A stretch of 64,000 bases of DNA. Origin: Medakamo hakoo (taxonomy: Eukaryota; Chlorophyta; Trebouxiophyceae; Coccomyxaceae). The notes under the pieces were generated by a model. It worked only from the letters and a program-made list of their open reading frames with translations. It was not told the origin of the DNA and searched no databases. This document shows, in pieces, positions 31,201 to 40,324 of the stretch. Every line of letters starts with the position of its first letter. Position 1 is the stretch's first letter. The stretch covers positions 1,116,001-1,180,000 of the forward strand of contig CP089459.1 of the NCBI GenBank assembly GCA_026636295.1, in the 5' to 3' direction. Both the position numbers and the translations under genes were made by a program.

Positions 31201-31288
31201 AGATGAGTGCATCGAATACGGGCGTGTCCGGTGAACTACAAAAAAGTTCGGGCCGTGGAGGCCGCCGCCTCTTTTTCGGCGGGTGCAT
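28271..31288 (-). CDS. AAE19/AASDH-like enzyme: adenylation + carrier + PQQ-type propeller
   Basis: Intronless, 1005 aa from the ATG at 31288; an in-frame ATG at 31402 overlaps the pyruvate kinase start and is less likely. Residues 20-570 form an acyl-adenylating domain: LPTSGSASATARVVRGTW (P-loop position), LNLYGLTEAAGDS, TGDRGVVQPTSGALVVLGRADRVV as two adjoining blocks, and the catalytic Lys in LLASGGKVDRRT. A carrier domain follows with the phosphopantetheine Ser in LLGGDSMDAAAL near 591. From about 650 to the end are PQQ-like beta-propeller repeats (VRWRVPLDGC, GTVAAFDAGSGALAWRAALG, GATLWTASLPGDVAG, GVLAVLDARTGALLSAARL). This order is that of human AASDH (ACSF4) and plant AAE19. The physiological substrate is unsettled; beta-alanine has been proposed for the animal enzyme. 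The P-loop lacks the usual Lys-Gly. It is divergent with pyruvate kinase. Confidence 0.87.
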   Translation of the reverse strand: MHPPKKRRRPPRPELFCSSPDTPVFDALISAWAGREEQVALSGSSADPAVTAADLASAVAALARTLTAATAGAVGRTVGLDLPPGPAWVASALACWAAGCAWAPTAGAARSTPPPHLAAVVVAGHGAGPPPSPGATAVALPPGFPCAVAGGEQEGWAPSPPPDPCYALPTSGSASATARVVRGTWAGVCARAAWAADALGLGPGDTVACLTPPTFVDSVSASLIPLLLGAAVVVVSNPADAAAATAALASATVATATPATWSGVLAHANSAGDASWSRRLRLLISSGAPLPVGLARNLDAALPRAATCLNLYGLTEAAGDSTAADVRAWLEERDDAGASIAPAGTPIAGADVWVTAAGDGGGAAHPATLPPLLPGAEGLVVIAGPGVAAGYERGAESSGDDGVHTTRFVTLPCGRRAVLTGDRGVVQPTSGALVVLGRADRVVRAAGGARVDVDADAVEAAAASACPGVAAAAAVLLPGSRALALGVVPAPHAGCTVRSVRAWAAAALPPSSQPAAIVLFPGGLPLLASGGKVDRRTVAAACAEQARHTAAPSPGEAAVASAMAATLQARRAAGGAPALPPLEATSDFALLGGDSMDAAALASALGPPATVAVILAARTPRGIARALAAGGAVVAHATTTTAAAGLPPLLTFPSPRPPAGFRVRWRVPLDGCVDAPPLVAEGGAAVLATSHGGEAVCVEAGTGAVRWRARLPGAADEGAAVSGGGGVATIALAGFGLAFLNLQTGAPSHPPLPLGGSPRGPPAGAWVGLREGEALRVERGGRVTARVRTPCRALAGAPVPCGAAWFGAGTAGERGTLIRGEGGRARAWPPAAPPVWSGAPFAAPPLIVAGHLVVAADTAGTVAAFDAGSGALAWRAALGGPVVAPPAVSGSALIFPVRAAAPALVAVDAGAGATLWTASLPGDVAGTGAASTPAVLGGGGASRRAPRLVAAAADGGVLAVLDARTGALLSAARLPAAVYGGPVAVTPSLIVCGCRDDAAWAVEIV

Positions 31289-31400
31289 GCGCCACGCCTC
31301 GCGTCCGCGCTCGTTCAGTGTTGTGTTTGTTCCGGGGCGTGGCCAGCGTCGAGCGCAAAGAAAAAGGCCCGACAGACACACACACGCCCCCTCCACCACC
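31289..31400. promoter_or_regulatory. Very short bidirectional promoter, AAE19-like / plastid pyruvate kinase
   Basis: Only 112 bp lie between the two start codons. It contains TTGTGTTTGTTCC and an AAAGAAAAA run, then a CA-rich, C/T-rich leader before the kinase ATG. Both genes must start transcription within or across this segment. Confidence 0.6.
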
Positions 31401-33540
31401 ATGCAGCACGCCTGCCGCGCCGGCCGCGGCAGCGCCGGCCGCACCCGCACGCCGGCCCGGCGTGGCGCGGCTGTCGTGCGCGCCCAGGCGGTGGACAGGT
31501 GAGTTTGTTTGGCCGCGAGCGAGCCAAAAATGTGGCCGCACCTTGTTCGTCGCAAACGCCCCGCGCCGAGCCGTGCAGGCCGCCGGGTCCGCTGTCAGCG
31601 CAGCTTGCCGAGTGGCTGGCTGCCTCGGTCACTCAGTCCGTGGGGTTGTGCAGCGGCAGAGTCTGCCGTCCACCCCCCCGCCCTCCCATCAAGCCCCTCA
31701 CCGGCGTTTCGCCCCGAGCGCCACCCACATTTGACCCCACCACAAAAAAAAACAGCAACGCCCACCCGGCCCGCCCGGCCCGCCCGGCCTCCACGGCCGC
31801 CGCCCTGACCGGCTTCGCCCAGGGCGTCTCGCTAGACGAGGGCGCCATGCGGGCGGGCAAGCCGCTGACGTCCACGGACGGAGGGTGAGAGTGAAGGGTG
31901 GCGGGGCGCGCGGCGCGCGGCCCTATCCCCCCCGCGCCAGGCGGGCTCACCACCCCCCACCACCCTCACCACCCCTCTCCCCGCCCGCCGCACCCACACA
32001 ATCCCAAAACGACAGCGACCTCCTCGCCCCCGACACCAACGCCCTGCCCCGCAAAACCAAGATCGTGTGCACGATCGGCCCCACCACCGCGGACAGGGAG
32101 TCCCTGTTCCGCCTGGCGGACATGGGCATGAACGTGGCCCGCCTCAACATGAGCCACGGCGACCACGCCTCCCACAAAGTGGTCGTCGACCTGGTGAAAG
32201 AGTACAACGCCACGGGTCGCGGGTGCGTGGCGATCATGCTGGACACCAAGGGGCCCGAAGTCCGGTCCGGCGACTTGGTGTCGCCCATCGACATGGTGGC
32301 CGGCGACACGATTACCTTCACCATCGACCCGGCCAATGGCACGGGCAACCGCGTCTCCGTTAACTACGACGGCTTCATCGACGACGTGTCCGTGGGCGAC
32401 ACCCTGCTCGTCGACGGCGGCATGAACTCGCTGCTCATCAAGAAGAAGACGGAGCGGGACGTGGAGTGTGAGGTCGTGGACGGCGGCGTGCTCAAGTCGC
32501 GGCGCCACCTCAACATCCGGGGCAAGTCCGCCAACCTGCCCGCCATCACGGACAAGGACTGGCTGGACCTGAAGTTTGGCATTGACGTGGGCGTCGACTA
32601 CTACGCCCTGTCCTTTGTGCGCAACGCGGACGTCATCTACGAGCTGAAAGCCTTTTTAGCTGAACAGGGCGCGGAGATCGGCGTCCTGGCCAAGATCGAG
32701 TCGGCGGACTCGGTGGAAAACTTGGAGCAGATCCTGGACGCGGTGGACGGCGCCATGGTGGCCCGCGGCGACCTGGGCGCCGAGCTGCCCGTGGAGGAGG
32801 TCCCCTTCTGGCAGTCGCGCATCGTGCAGGGCTGCCGCAAGCGGGGCAAGCCCGTCATCGTCGCGACCAACATGCTGGAGTCCATGATCCAGAACCCGAC
32901 GCCGACGCGGGCGGAAGTGTCGGACATCTCCATCGCGGTGCGGGAAGGCACGGACGCCATCATGCTGTCCGGCGAGTCCGCGTATGGGTCCTTCCCCTTC
33001 AAGTCGGTGGATGTCATGCGCACGGTCGCGACGCGCACCGAGCGCGCGCAGCGCGCGTACCACGGCACCCGGCGGTACGGGTCGGAGGAGGCGGAGGCCA
33101 TCGACTGGATCGTGCCGCCGACGCGGGGGGATGACGGCGGCCTGTCCGCGCCCGGCCTGTCGGAGATGTTCGCGTACCACGCGACGACGATGGCCAACAC
33201 GATCCGCACGTCCCTGGTCGTTTTTAGCCGCAAAGGCAACATGCCCGTCCTGCTGTCCCACTACCGCCCCGACTACCCCATCTACGCCTTCACCGAGTCG
33301 GAGGCCGTCCAGCGCCGCCTGGCCCTGTACAACGGCGTCACCGCCCTGCGCATGCCGTTTGGGCCGTCCGCGGACGCGACGTTTGACGCGGCGATCGCCG
33401 AGCTCAAGGCGCGCGGGTACGTGCGCGGCGGGCAGCAGGTCGCCATCGTCCAGTCGGGGCGGCAGCCCATCTGGCGGCAGGCGTCCACGCACGCCATCCA
33501 GGTCCGGTCGGTGCCGCGGGACCCGGTGGTCGAGGAGTGA
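31401..33540 (+). CDS. Plastid-type pyruvate kinase (beta-subunit-like)
   Basis: Exons are 31401..31498, 31756..31884 and 32016..33540, phases consistent, 583 aa. Residues 1-50 (MQHACRAGRGSAGRTRTPAR and on) form an Arg/Ala-rich transit peptide. The catalytic core starts RKTKIVCTIGPTTADRESL, then MNVARLNMSHGDHASH, IMLDTKGPEVRSGD, SVNYDGFIDDVSVGDTLLVD, KIESADSVENLEQ, GAMVARGDLGAELPVEEVP, KPVIVATNMLESM and AIMLSGESAYGSFP. These blocks closely match plant plastid PKp2/PKp3. The C-domain ends in IQVRSVPRDPVVEE. Reaction: phosphoenolpyruvate + ADP to pyruvate + ATP in the plastid, feeding acetyl-CoA and fatty-acid synthesis. An internal duplicated-looking Ala-Arg-Pro string (ARPARPAS) sits in exon 2 within the targeting region. 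It shares a 112-bp promoter with the AAE19-like gene. Confidence 0.95.
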
Positions 33541-33927
33541 TGAGATCAGGGAGGGGAGGAGGCAGCAGGCGGCCGGGGGCGGCGCGCCCGCCCCGCCGAC
33601 GGCGACCAGGGGATGGAGAGAGGGGAGGGGGGGTGGGGTGGTCGTGTCGGTCGGCAGAGCAGGGAGAGAGAGAGCTCTCTCGCACCGAGGTGCCGGCATT
33701 TTCCTCGCGCTCAGCACAACCACAAAAACCGCGGGTGCACAAAGGACGCGGGCGGCCCGTGCGTGCGCAACGCTCGCACTCCAGGCCCGCACGTGGCGCG
33801 TCCTGCGACTCACCGGGCCTCACAACCCGCCAGGCGCCCGCACGGGCGTGTTTGGCGGGCGCACAGTCAGACAGCGTGGGGCCGCGCATCGGTTCTGTCT
33901 GCGTTCCCCGGTCTCTCCTCCCCCGCC
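33541..33927. other. Intergenic region, pyruvate kinase to SPX carrier
   Basis: 387 bp between same-strand genes. The first 100 bp are G-rich, with GAGAGAGAGAG near 33663-33673. The last part, CTCTCCTCCCCCGCC, is a pyrimidine-rich leader directly before the SPX ATG. No coding potential seen. Confidence 0.45.
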
Positions 33928-36608
33928 ATGAAGTTTTCGCACCAGCTCAAGTTCAATGCGGCGCCCGAGTGGAAGGACTACTACATCAACTACGCCCGGC
34001 TGAAGGCAAGAGCGCGGGAAGAAGAGGGGAGGGGTGGCGGTGGGGGGCGGCGTGTTTTGTCCCCTCCCGCCCTCGACCTCCACCCACCCTGCACACCTCC
34101 ACCCCCTCCTCCCACATCCGCCAGGCCCTCGTCTACGAGGCGGAGAAAAAGGCGTCGGAAGCGGCAGCTGCTCGCGCGGCGGGCGATGCCGCGACCGCTG
34201 CCGCGTCCGCGTCGGCGGCCCTGGCCACCGACGCCGCGTTCGGCCGGGCCCTGGACGCGGAGCGCCACCGCGTGCTGGACTTTTACCGCGAGAAGGCGGC
34301 GGCGCTCGTGGCCGCGGCCGCCGAAGCGTGCCGCCGGCTGGAAGCCGTGGAGGTCGTGGCGGCGGACGCGGTCGCTCGCCGGGCTGGCGGCGGGGCCGTG
34401 ACCAGCCCGCGGGCCAGCGGTGGGTGGGCGGCCGGGCTCGGCTCGCCGGCCTCGCCCCGCCCGTCGGACGACGGCGGCGAGGCCGGCGACCGGGCGCCCC
34501 TGCTGCCGGCCGGGTCGGGGACGGCGCCGGCCGCGGCCGCGGCGCGGGTGGCGTCCCTGCCGCGCGGGCTGCCAGAGTTGGAGGCGCTGGAACGCCGCGC
34601 CGGCGCCCTGGCCCGCGGCGCGGGCGCGCCCGCCGTGTCCGGCCCGCTCGCCTCGCTCCGCGTCGACTTGGAAGACCTGTTTGTGGCGCTGACCGCGCTG
34701 CGCGACTTCCACGACCTCAACCGGGCCGGCTTTCGCAAAGCCCTGAAAAAGCACGACAAAGTCCTGGCGGGCGTGCCCGGCTGGCCGCCGCCGGGCGCGG
34801 TCGCGGCCGTGCCGCCGGGCGCGGGCGACGCCATCGCCGCCGCGTTTGACGCCGCGTCGACGGCCCCGCTCGACGCCGCCCTGTCCGACACGCTGCGCGC
34901 GTACGCCGTCGCGGCCGCGGGCGGCTCCCTCGAAGCCGCCGCCGCGTCGCTGCGCGGCCGGCTGCGCGACCGCCTGGTCATGGAGCGCGGCACGGTGTGG
35001 CAGGACATGGCGGGCGCCGAGCGGCGGACGGTGCGCGGCGCGGCCGCGCACGTGGAGGCGGCCGCCCTGCCGCCCTCCGTCACCGGCCTGGGAGATGTGC
35101 TGCCTGGACGGTCCGCCCCGCTGCCGTCGTCGCCGGCCAACCCGCTGGCGAGCATGTGGGTCGCGTACGGCCGGGCGGTCTCGCTCGCCGCGGCCGGCAC
35201 GGCGTTTGGCTGCATCCTGGCGACCGACGTGTCCTCGTTCGGCCACCACCCGGAACAGCGGGCGTGCGCGGCGCTCGTCGCGCTCGTGTCCATCCTGTGG
35301 GCGACGGAAGCCCTGCCCCTGTTCGTGACGGCGCTGCTCGTCCCGCTCCTGGCCGTCGTCCTGCGCGTCTTTGTCGACCGGTCCGACCCGGCCCGCCCGG
35401 TGCGCCTGGACGCGCCGGCCGCCGCGACGGCCGCCTTCCACGCCATGTCCTCGCCCGTCATCTACATGCTGCTCGGCGGCTTCACGCTCGCGTCCGCGCT
35501 GACAAAGACGTCCGTGGCGCGCATCATGGCGGGCGCCGTCCTGGCGCGCACCGGCAGCTCGCCGGCCCTGCTCCTGCTCGGGTCCATGGCCGTCGCCGCG
35601 TTCGGGTCCATGTGGCTGTCCAACGTGGCCGCGCCTGTCCTGACGTACAGCCTGCTCGCGCCCGTGCTGCGCACGCTGCCGCCCTCGCCGCCCGGGACCG
35701 CCCTGTCCCGCGCCCTGGTCCTGGGCGTCGCGCTGGCGTCGAACATCGGCGGGTGCGCGTCGCCCATCGCCTCCCCCCAAAACGTCTTCGCCATGGCGGT
35801 CATGACGGACGAGAGCGGGCCGCCGACGTGGGCTCAATGGTTTGTGGTCGCCCTGCCGCTGGTGGCGGCCGGCATCGCCGTCTGCTGGGCCGCCCTGCTG
35901 GCCTACTACAGGGAGCTGTGGGCCATCCCGGCCGTCCGCCAGCTGCCGCCGTCCAAGGACAGGGTGACGGGCACGCAGCTGTACGTCGTCGCCGTCTCCG
36001 TCGGCACCGTCTGCCTGTGGTGCGCGGCATCGCCGCTGGCGCCCGTCATCGGCGACGGCGGCGTCATCGCCCTGCTGCCGCTCATCGCCTTTTACGGCAC
36101 GGGCGTCCTGTCCAAGGACGACTTCAACCAAATGCTGTGGACGGTCGTCATGCTGGCCATGGGCGGCCTGGCCCTAGGCGCGGCGGTCGACTCGTCCGGC
36201 CTGCTCAAGGCAATCGCGCACAGCGCGGCCGACGCGGCGGCCGGCCTGACCGTGTGGCAGACGCACGCCCTGTTTTGTGGGCTGGTCCTCGTCGCGACGA
36301 CGGCCATCTCCCACACCGTGGGCGCCATGATCATCCTGCCCGTCGTCGACCGCATCGGCCAGCACATGCTGCCCGCCCCGCACGCGCGCCTGCTGGTCAT
36401 GGGCGCCGCCCTCATGTGCTCGTGCGCCATGGGCCTCCCCGTCTCGGGCTTCCCCAACATGACCGCGGTCTCACTGGAAGGCCCCGACGGCCGCACCTAC
36501 CTGACCGCGACCGACTTTATCGCGGTCGGCCTGCCCTGCAGCCTGGTCGCGTACGGCCTGATTTGCACGCTGGGCTACGGCCTCATGGTCGGCGTCAACA
36601 AGTGGTGA
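33928..36608 (+). CDS. SPX-domain phosphate/anion transporter of the SLC13 family (PTC1/Pho90-like)
   Basis: Exons are 33928..34005 and 34125..36608, phase 0, 853 aa. The intron begins GC (AAG|GCAAGA) rather than GT, chosen because SPX similarity runs MKFSHQLKFN, WKDYYINYARLK, then directly ALVYEAEKKA after the 34124 acceptor. The SPX domain covers about 1-300 and includes the third conserved block HDLNRAGFRKALKKHDKVLA. About 12 hydrophobic segments follow from residue 405, with the SLC13 signature SNIGGCASPIASPQNVF near 565 and GLPVSGFPNMTAVSLEG near the end. Algal PTC1 and yeast Pho87/90/91 have this architecture: low-affinity phosphate transport gated by SPX, which senses inositol pyrophosphates. 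The membrane (plasma, vacuole) cannot be told from sequence. Residues 120-170 are a low-complexity Gly/Ala/Ser insertion inside the SPX region. Confidence 0.92.
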
Positions 36609-37261
36609 AATTGGGGGAGGGGGGGCGGGAGGCGACCGCGGCGACCCCAACGCGGCTTGGTCTTCCTGTACGCGTGCGCACGGCGGCGGTGGAGAGACAG
36701 CGGACGGAGAGGGTAGAGAGCGCGCGCGCGTGTTGTGGGCGAGAGAGAAAAAGTTTTGCTTGAAATTTTTTTGTTAGGTCGAAAAAACGGCCCATTTTTT
36801 CACACACACACACACCTAGTAACGAGATCGCCGGCCAGTTTTTTCACACACACACACACCTAGTAACGAGATCGCCGGCCAGTTTTTTCCCACGGAAACA
36901 CACCCCTCGAACGAGGCGGCCACGGTACACCAGGATCAAAGAAGATGGGAAACACTTCAGTGAATACGCCCAGAGTTGGGGGAGGGGAAGGAAGAAAAAG
37001 TTTCGCCATCAACTTCGCCGAGCTCCACACTGGGCGACGAGCGCGCCCGAGCGGGCACCGCCATGAAAGGGGGGAAATCGCACGCACACACTCCCACACA
37101 CACCGCACGCACACACACCAAAAGTCACAATGAGGGGGGATCAAATCACAGCCAATCGGGGACAGAGTGGAGGAAGAAAGACGGACAATTTAAAATGATG
37201 GGGCGGGCTCCCCAGGCGTGAAAGCCCGGGCGCCGGGTTGAGGGCGAACAAACCTCTCACC
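36609..37261. other. Convergent intergenic region with exact 44-bp duplication
   Basis: 653 bp between facing stops, noticeably richer in A/T than the rest of the window. It holds a perfect 44-bp tandem duplication, several T- and A-runs and CA repeats near 37080-37120. No coding potential is seen. It must carry two 3' UTRs. Confidence 0.55.
36795..36882 (+). repeat. Perfect 44-bp tandem duplication
   Basis: Units 36795-36838 and 36839-36882 are identical by eye. Each is TTTTTT, then (CA)n, then CTAGTAACGAGATCGCC and GGCCAG. The following TTTTTT starts a third, unfinished unit. Confidence 0.9.
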
Positions 37262-39667
37262 TCACGCCTTGGCCACGGACCGCATGAACTTGTGGCACAG
37301 CTGGGCCGCGTCGGCGGCCGTCTTGGCGGCCTCCAGGGCGGCGACCCGGCCGGCGACGGAGCCGGCGGTCCAGCCCTCGACCGCGTCGCGCGCCGACGCG
37401 AGCGCCTTGCCCGCGACGTCCGACGCCTCGGCAATCTCCTTAAGTTTCAGGTAGTCGCGGCGCTCGGCGTACAGGGCGATGCCCTGCTCCACCGCGCGCA
37501 GGGCGGCGGCGGCGGCGCGGGCCTCGGCGCGGGAGGCGTCGCAGGCCGCGGCGCGGGCGGCGTTGTACGCCTGGGCGGCCGACGAGGCGGCGACCTGGGC
37601 AGCGATGGTCGCGGCCGTGCGCGCGTGGCGGCCGGCCTCCAGGGCGGCGGCCTCGGCGGCCGCGGCCGCGGACGCGGCCTGGGCGGCGCGCCAGGCGGCG
37701 ACGGCCGCCTTGTTGGTGGCTTCCATGGCGTTGCCGCCCGTGCCGGCTTCCTCCGTCTCCGCGGCGGCGGCGGCCGCCGCGTCGGCCGCGACGCGCGCGG
37801 CCGACGCCGCCTCGCCGGCCTCGCCCTCGCCCGCGACCGCGTCCGCGGTGGCGGCGGGCGCCAGCTCGGCCGCGCCGGCCGCGCCAGCCAGGCCGCCAAA
37901 CAGGCGTTCCGCGACCTCGCCCACGGCGTGGATGCGGTCCAGGGTGCCAAAGTCGGCCTGCATGCCGTGCAGCAGGCCGTCCGAGCGGGCCATGATGTCG
38001 TCGGCGCTCTCGCCGGCCTTGAGGCGGTCCCACGTCTGGGCGGCGCCGGCCAGGAGGCGGCCCGTCAGCAGGGTGGCCGAACGGGCCAGGCCGGTGGCGA
38101 CCATGCGGCCGACCGCCGGGTCCAGGGCCGCGTCGGGCGGCAGGCGGGACGCCTGGGACCGCAGCTCGCCAAACACGTTGAGGGCGCGCTCGCACCCGTC
38201 GCCAAACGAGCCCATGCACGCGGGGCCGGACGGCAGGACCATGAACTGGAGCCAGGCCGTGGAGCCGGCCTCGTCCGTCCACGTCAGCACGTTGCACGCG
38301 TCAAAGGTCCAGGCGCCGACGGGCGAGCCGCCCACGCAGACGACCGGGCGGCCCTGCGGGTTGACGGTGATGGACAGCTCGGGCCCAGCGGTCGCGGGGC
38401 CGCCCGCCTCCTCCGGCAGGGTGTGCGTGGCGTAGCAGCCCACGAAGGCGGCCAGGGAGTCGGACGCGCCCGGCGCGACGGCCGCGGACCGGCCGGCCAC
38501 GTTGATCTTGCCGGCGACGGCGGGCGGCGCGATGGGCCAGGCCGCCGGCACGGACGCGGGCCCAGCCGCGGGCCACAGGACGCCGTGGCACTGCAGGCCC
38601 AGGTACGCGCCCGCCGCGTCCTTACCGCCGTAGCCGAAGTAGGAGGAGAAGCCGAGCTCCAGGGTGACGCGGGCGCGGCCGCCGTCCGGGCACGTCCAGG
38701 CCACGGGCGCGGTCGTGCGCAGCGTCGCGTTGGAGAAGGCGTAGTCGGTCACGGGCACGCCGTCCAGCAGGACGACGGGCTGGGCGTCGGTGCCGCGCAC
38801 CTTGCCGATCTCCAGGGTGACGTGGCGGCCCGACGTGGGCAGCGCGTCCCACGGGTGCGCGCGGTCCGAGCTCCACAGCACAAACAGGTTGTACCGGCCC
38901 GCCCAGAAGAGCAGGTCGTTGGCGGTCAGGCCGTCCAGGGCGGCCAGGACGCCGGGGATGGGCGCGTCGTACCCTTCATCCCGGATCCAGGACTGGACCT
39001 GCAGGTCGCCGCCCTCGACGAGGCAGTGCTCCTTGAGCAGCTGGGCCAGGTGGCGGCTGCGGGCGGGGAGGGGAGGGGGTGGGGGAAGGGATGGAGGCAA
39101 GGGAGGGGGGGCGGGGTGAGGTGATGGAGTGGAGTGGGGCGACGGGGGGGTGGAAGGGGGCGGGCGGGGGGGGGGGGGTCGGCCGAGGAAATAACAGGCC
39201 CGGCGCGGCGTCGCCGCGTCGGGCAGTGTCGTCCTGCCAGCGAACACTCCCGTGTAGCGCATCACGCCGCACCAAGCCCGTTGGTGACGGCGGCCGGGCC
39301 GTCGACGGGCCGGAAGGCGGTGTCACGGTCGTTGGCTAGCTGCGCGCCAGCGCTTTTCGGCGCGCGCATGGGAGCGGAAATCCAATGCCCTCTCCTTTCG
39401 GGGACGGCGCCCGCGCCCGCGACGGACGTGCCAACTCCCCTCACATTTCCTCTGAACAGACGCTATTTTATCTCTCCACACTCACCGGTTGTTGATCTTG
39501 CCGGTCAGGTCCTTGACAAAGGCCTTGGCCGGGTCAAAGCCGGCCGGGCGGGCGACGACGGCCGGGCCCGCGGGCGCAGCGGCTTTCTTGGCCGCGGCGT
39601 CGCCCAGCGTCAGGTCGGAGACCTGCTTGGTCACCGCCTTGGTGGAGCGGCCAACAAAGGGACCCAT
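37262..39667 (-). CDS. Orphan protein with conserved-looking N-domain and Ala-rich coiled C-domain
   Basis: Exons are 39486..39667 and 37262..39056 (429-bp intron, phase 2), 658 aa. I do not recognise it. Exon 1 starts MGPFVGRSTKAVTKQVSDL and is charged and soluble. Residues 61-380 form a non-repetitive, presumably globular domain: HLAQLLKEHCLVEGGDLQ, SWIRDEGYDAPIPGVLAAL, NDLLFWAGRYNLFVLWSSD, GFSSYFGYGGKDAAGAYLGL, FVGCYATHTLP, GAWTFDACNVLTWTDE, ACMGSFGDGCERALNVFGEL. It is rich in Trp, Tyr and Gly and looks beta-rich. Residues 400-658 are mostly Ala-rich helix with spaced Glu/Arg/Lys, ending AKTAADAAQLCHKFMRSVAK. There is no signal peptide and no clear membrane span. The domain is too ordered to be noise. 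Scaffold or carbohydrate-binding roles are guesses only. Confidence 0.75.
39057..39485 (-). other. 429-bp intron of the orphan gene, with long G/C-runs
   Basis: On the plus strand it contains poly-G stretches (39062-39180), meaning a long polypyrimidine tract before the acceptor on the coding strand. The donor is GTGAGTG. Nothing else seen. Confidence 0.6.
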
Positions 39668-40324
39668 TGCCGGTGGAGGAAGAAAGAGAAAAGAAGAGGG
39701 GCGGGGAGGCGGGGAGGCTGTGTGTTTTGTGACGGGGGAGGGGGAGGAGGGGGAAGGATGGAGTTTCGCCACGGAGCGCTTTTTCGCAACGTCCGAGAAG
39801 GGTCGCGGCGCGGCCGGACGCGTCGCCGCACTCACGCCCTTTCGCTGCTCCAGGCATGCTAAAGGCCGCGCATTCGCCATCGGGCCAGACGCCTGGGCGT
39901 GTGCCACCTGCACTTTCGTGCGCGGCGCGCGCCCGCATGCGCGAGGGGTCGGTGGACGCGTTTCTTCGCATCGCCTGCGCAGGGCTGGCTCGCAGCCGCC
40001 CTTCCGCCCCTTCCGCCACGCCGCCACCTCCCCCAAGAAGCTGGATGGGCAGCAGCTCATGGTCCGTCGAGGAGGAGGGGTGGACGGACGGGGGTAAACA
40101 TGCGTGGCGGGCGTTCAAAGGGACTGCAACCCGCGCCGCGCTCGTGCGCTCGCGCCCCTACGCACCTCGACGGAAGGAATTAGAGCAGTGAGGGGCCTCC
40201 CCCCACTTTTGCCCCTCCCCGCCGTTTTTGCCGGGGGGCTCTCCCCAGGCCTGTGCCCTTCCTTTCTGTTCTCACGGAAACAACAGACGCCCGCCGCGCT
40301 CTCCCTCCCCATCCCCACCCCCGT
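39668..40324. other. Intergenic region between orphan and NUMOD3-protein genes
   Basis: 657 bp. It holds the promoter and leader of the orphan gene (39668 onward, T/C-rich on its strand) and the 3' UTR of the NUMOD3 gene. A frame of about 110 codons is open on the plus strand here, but it has no family features and GC-rich DNA makes such frames common. I see nothing further. Confidence 0.45.

Noticed and set aside
31289-31555. N-terminal extension of the AAE19-like enzyme to 1094 residues
   Set aside because: It overlaps the pyruvate kinase start and transit-peptide exon, and the extension resembles no adenylation domain.
37238-39124. 628-codon plus-strand frame
   Set aside because: Exact antisense of the orphan gene, which has splice signals and ordered composition on the minus strand.
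39856-40191. 111-codon plus-strand frame between two genes
   Set aside because: No ordered segment, no splice partners and no recognisable domain; treated as intergenic.
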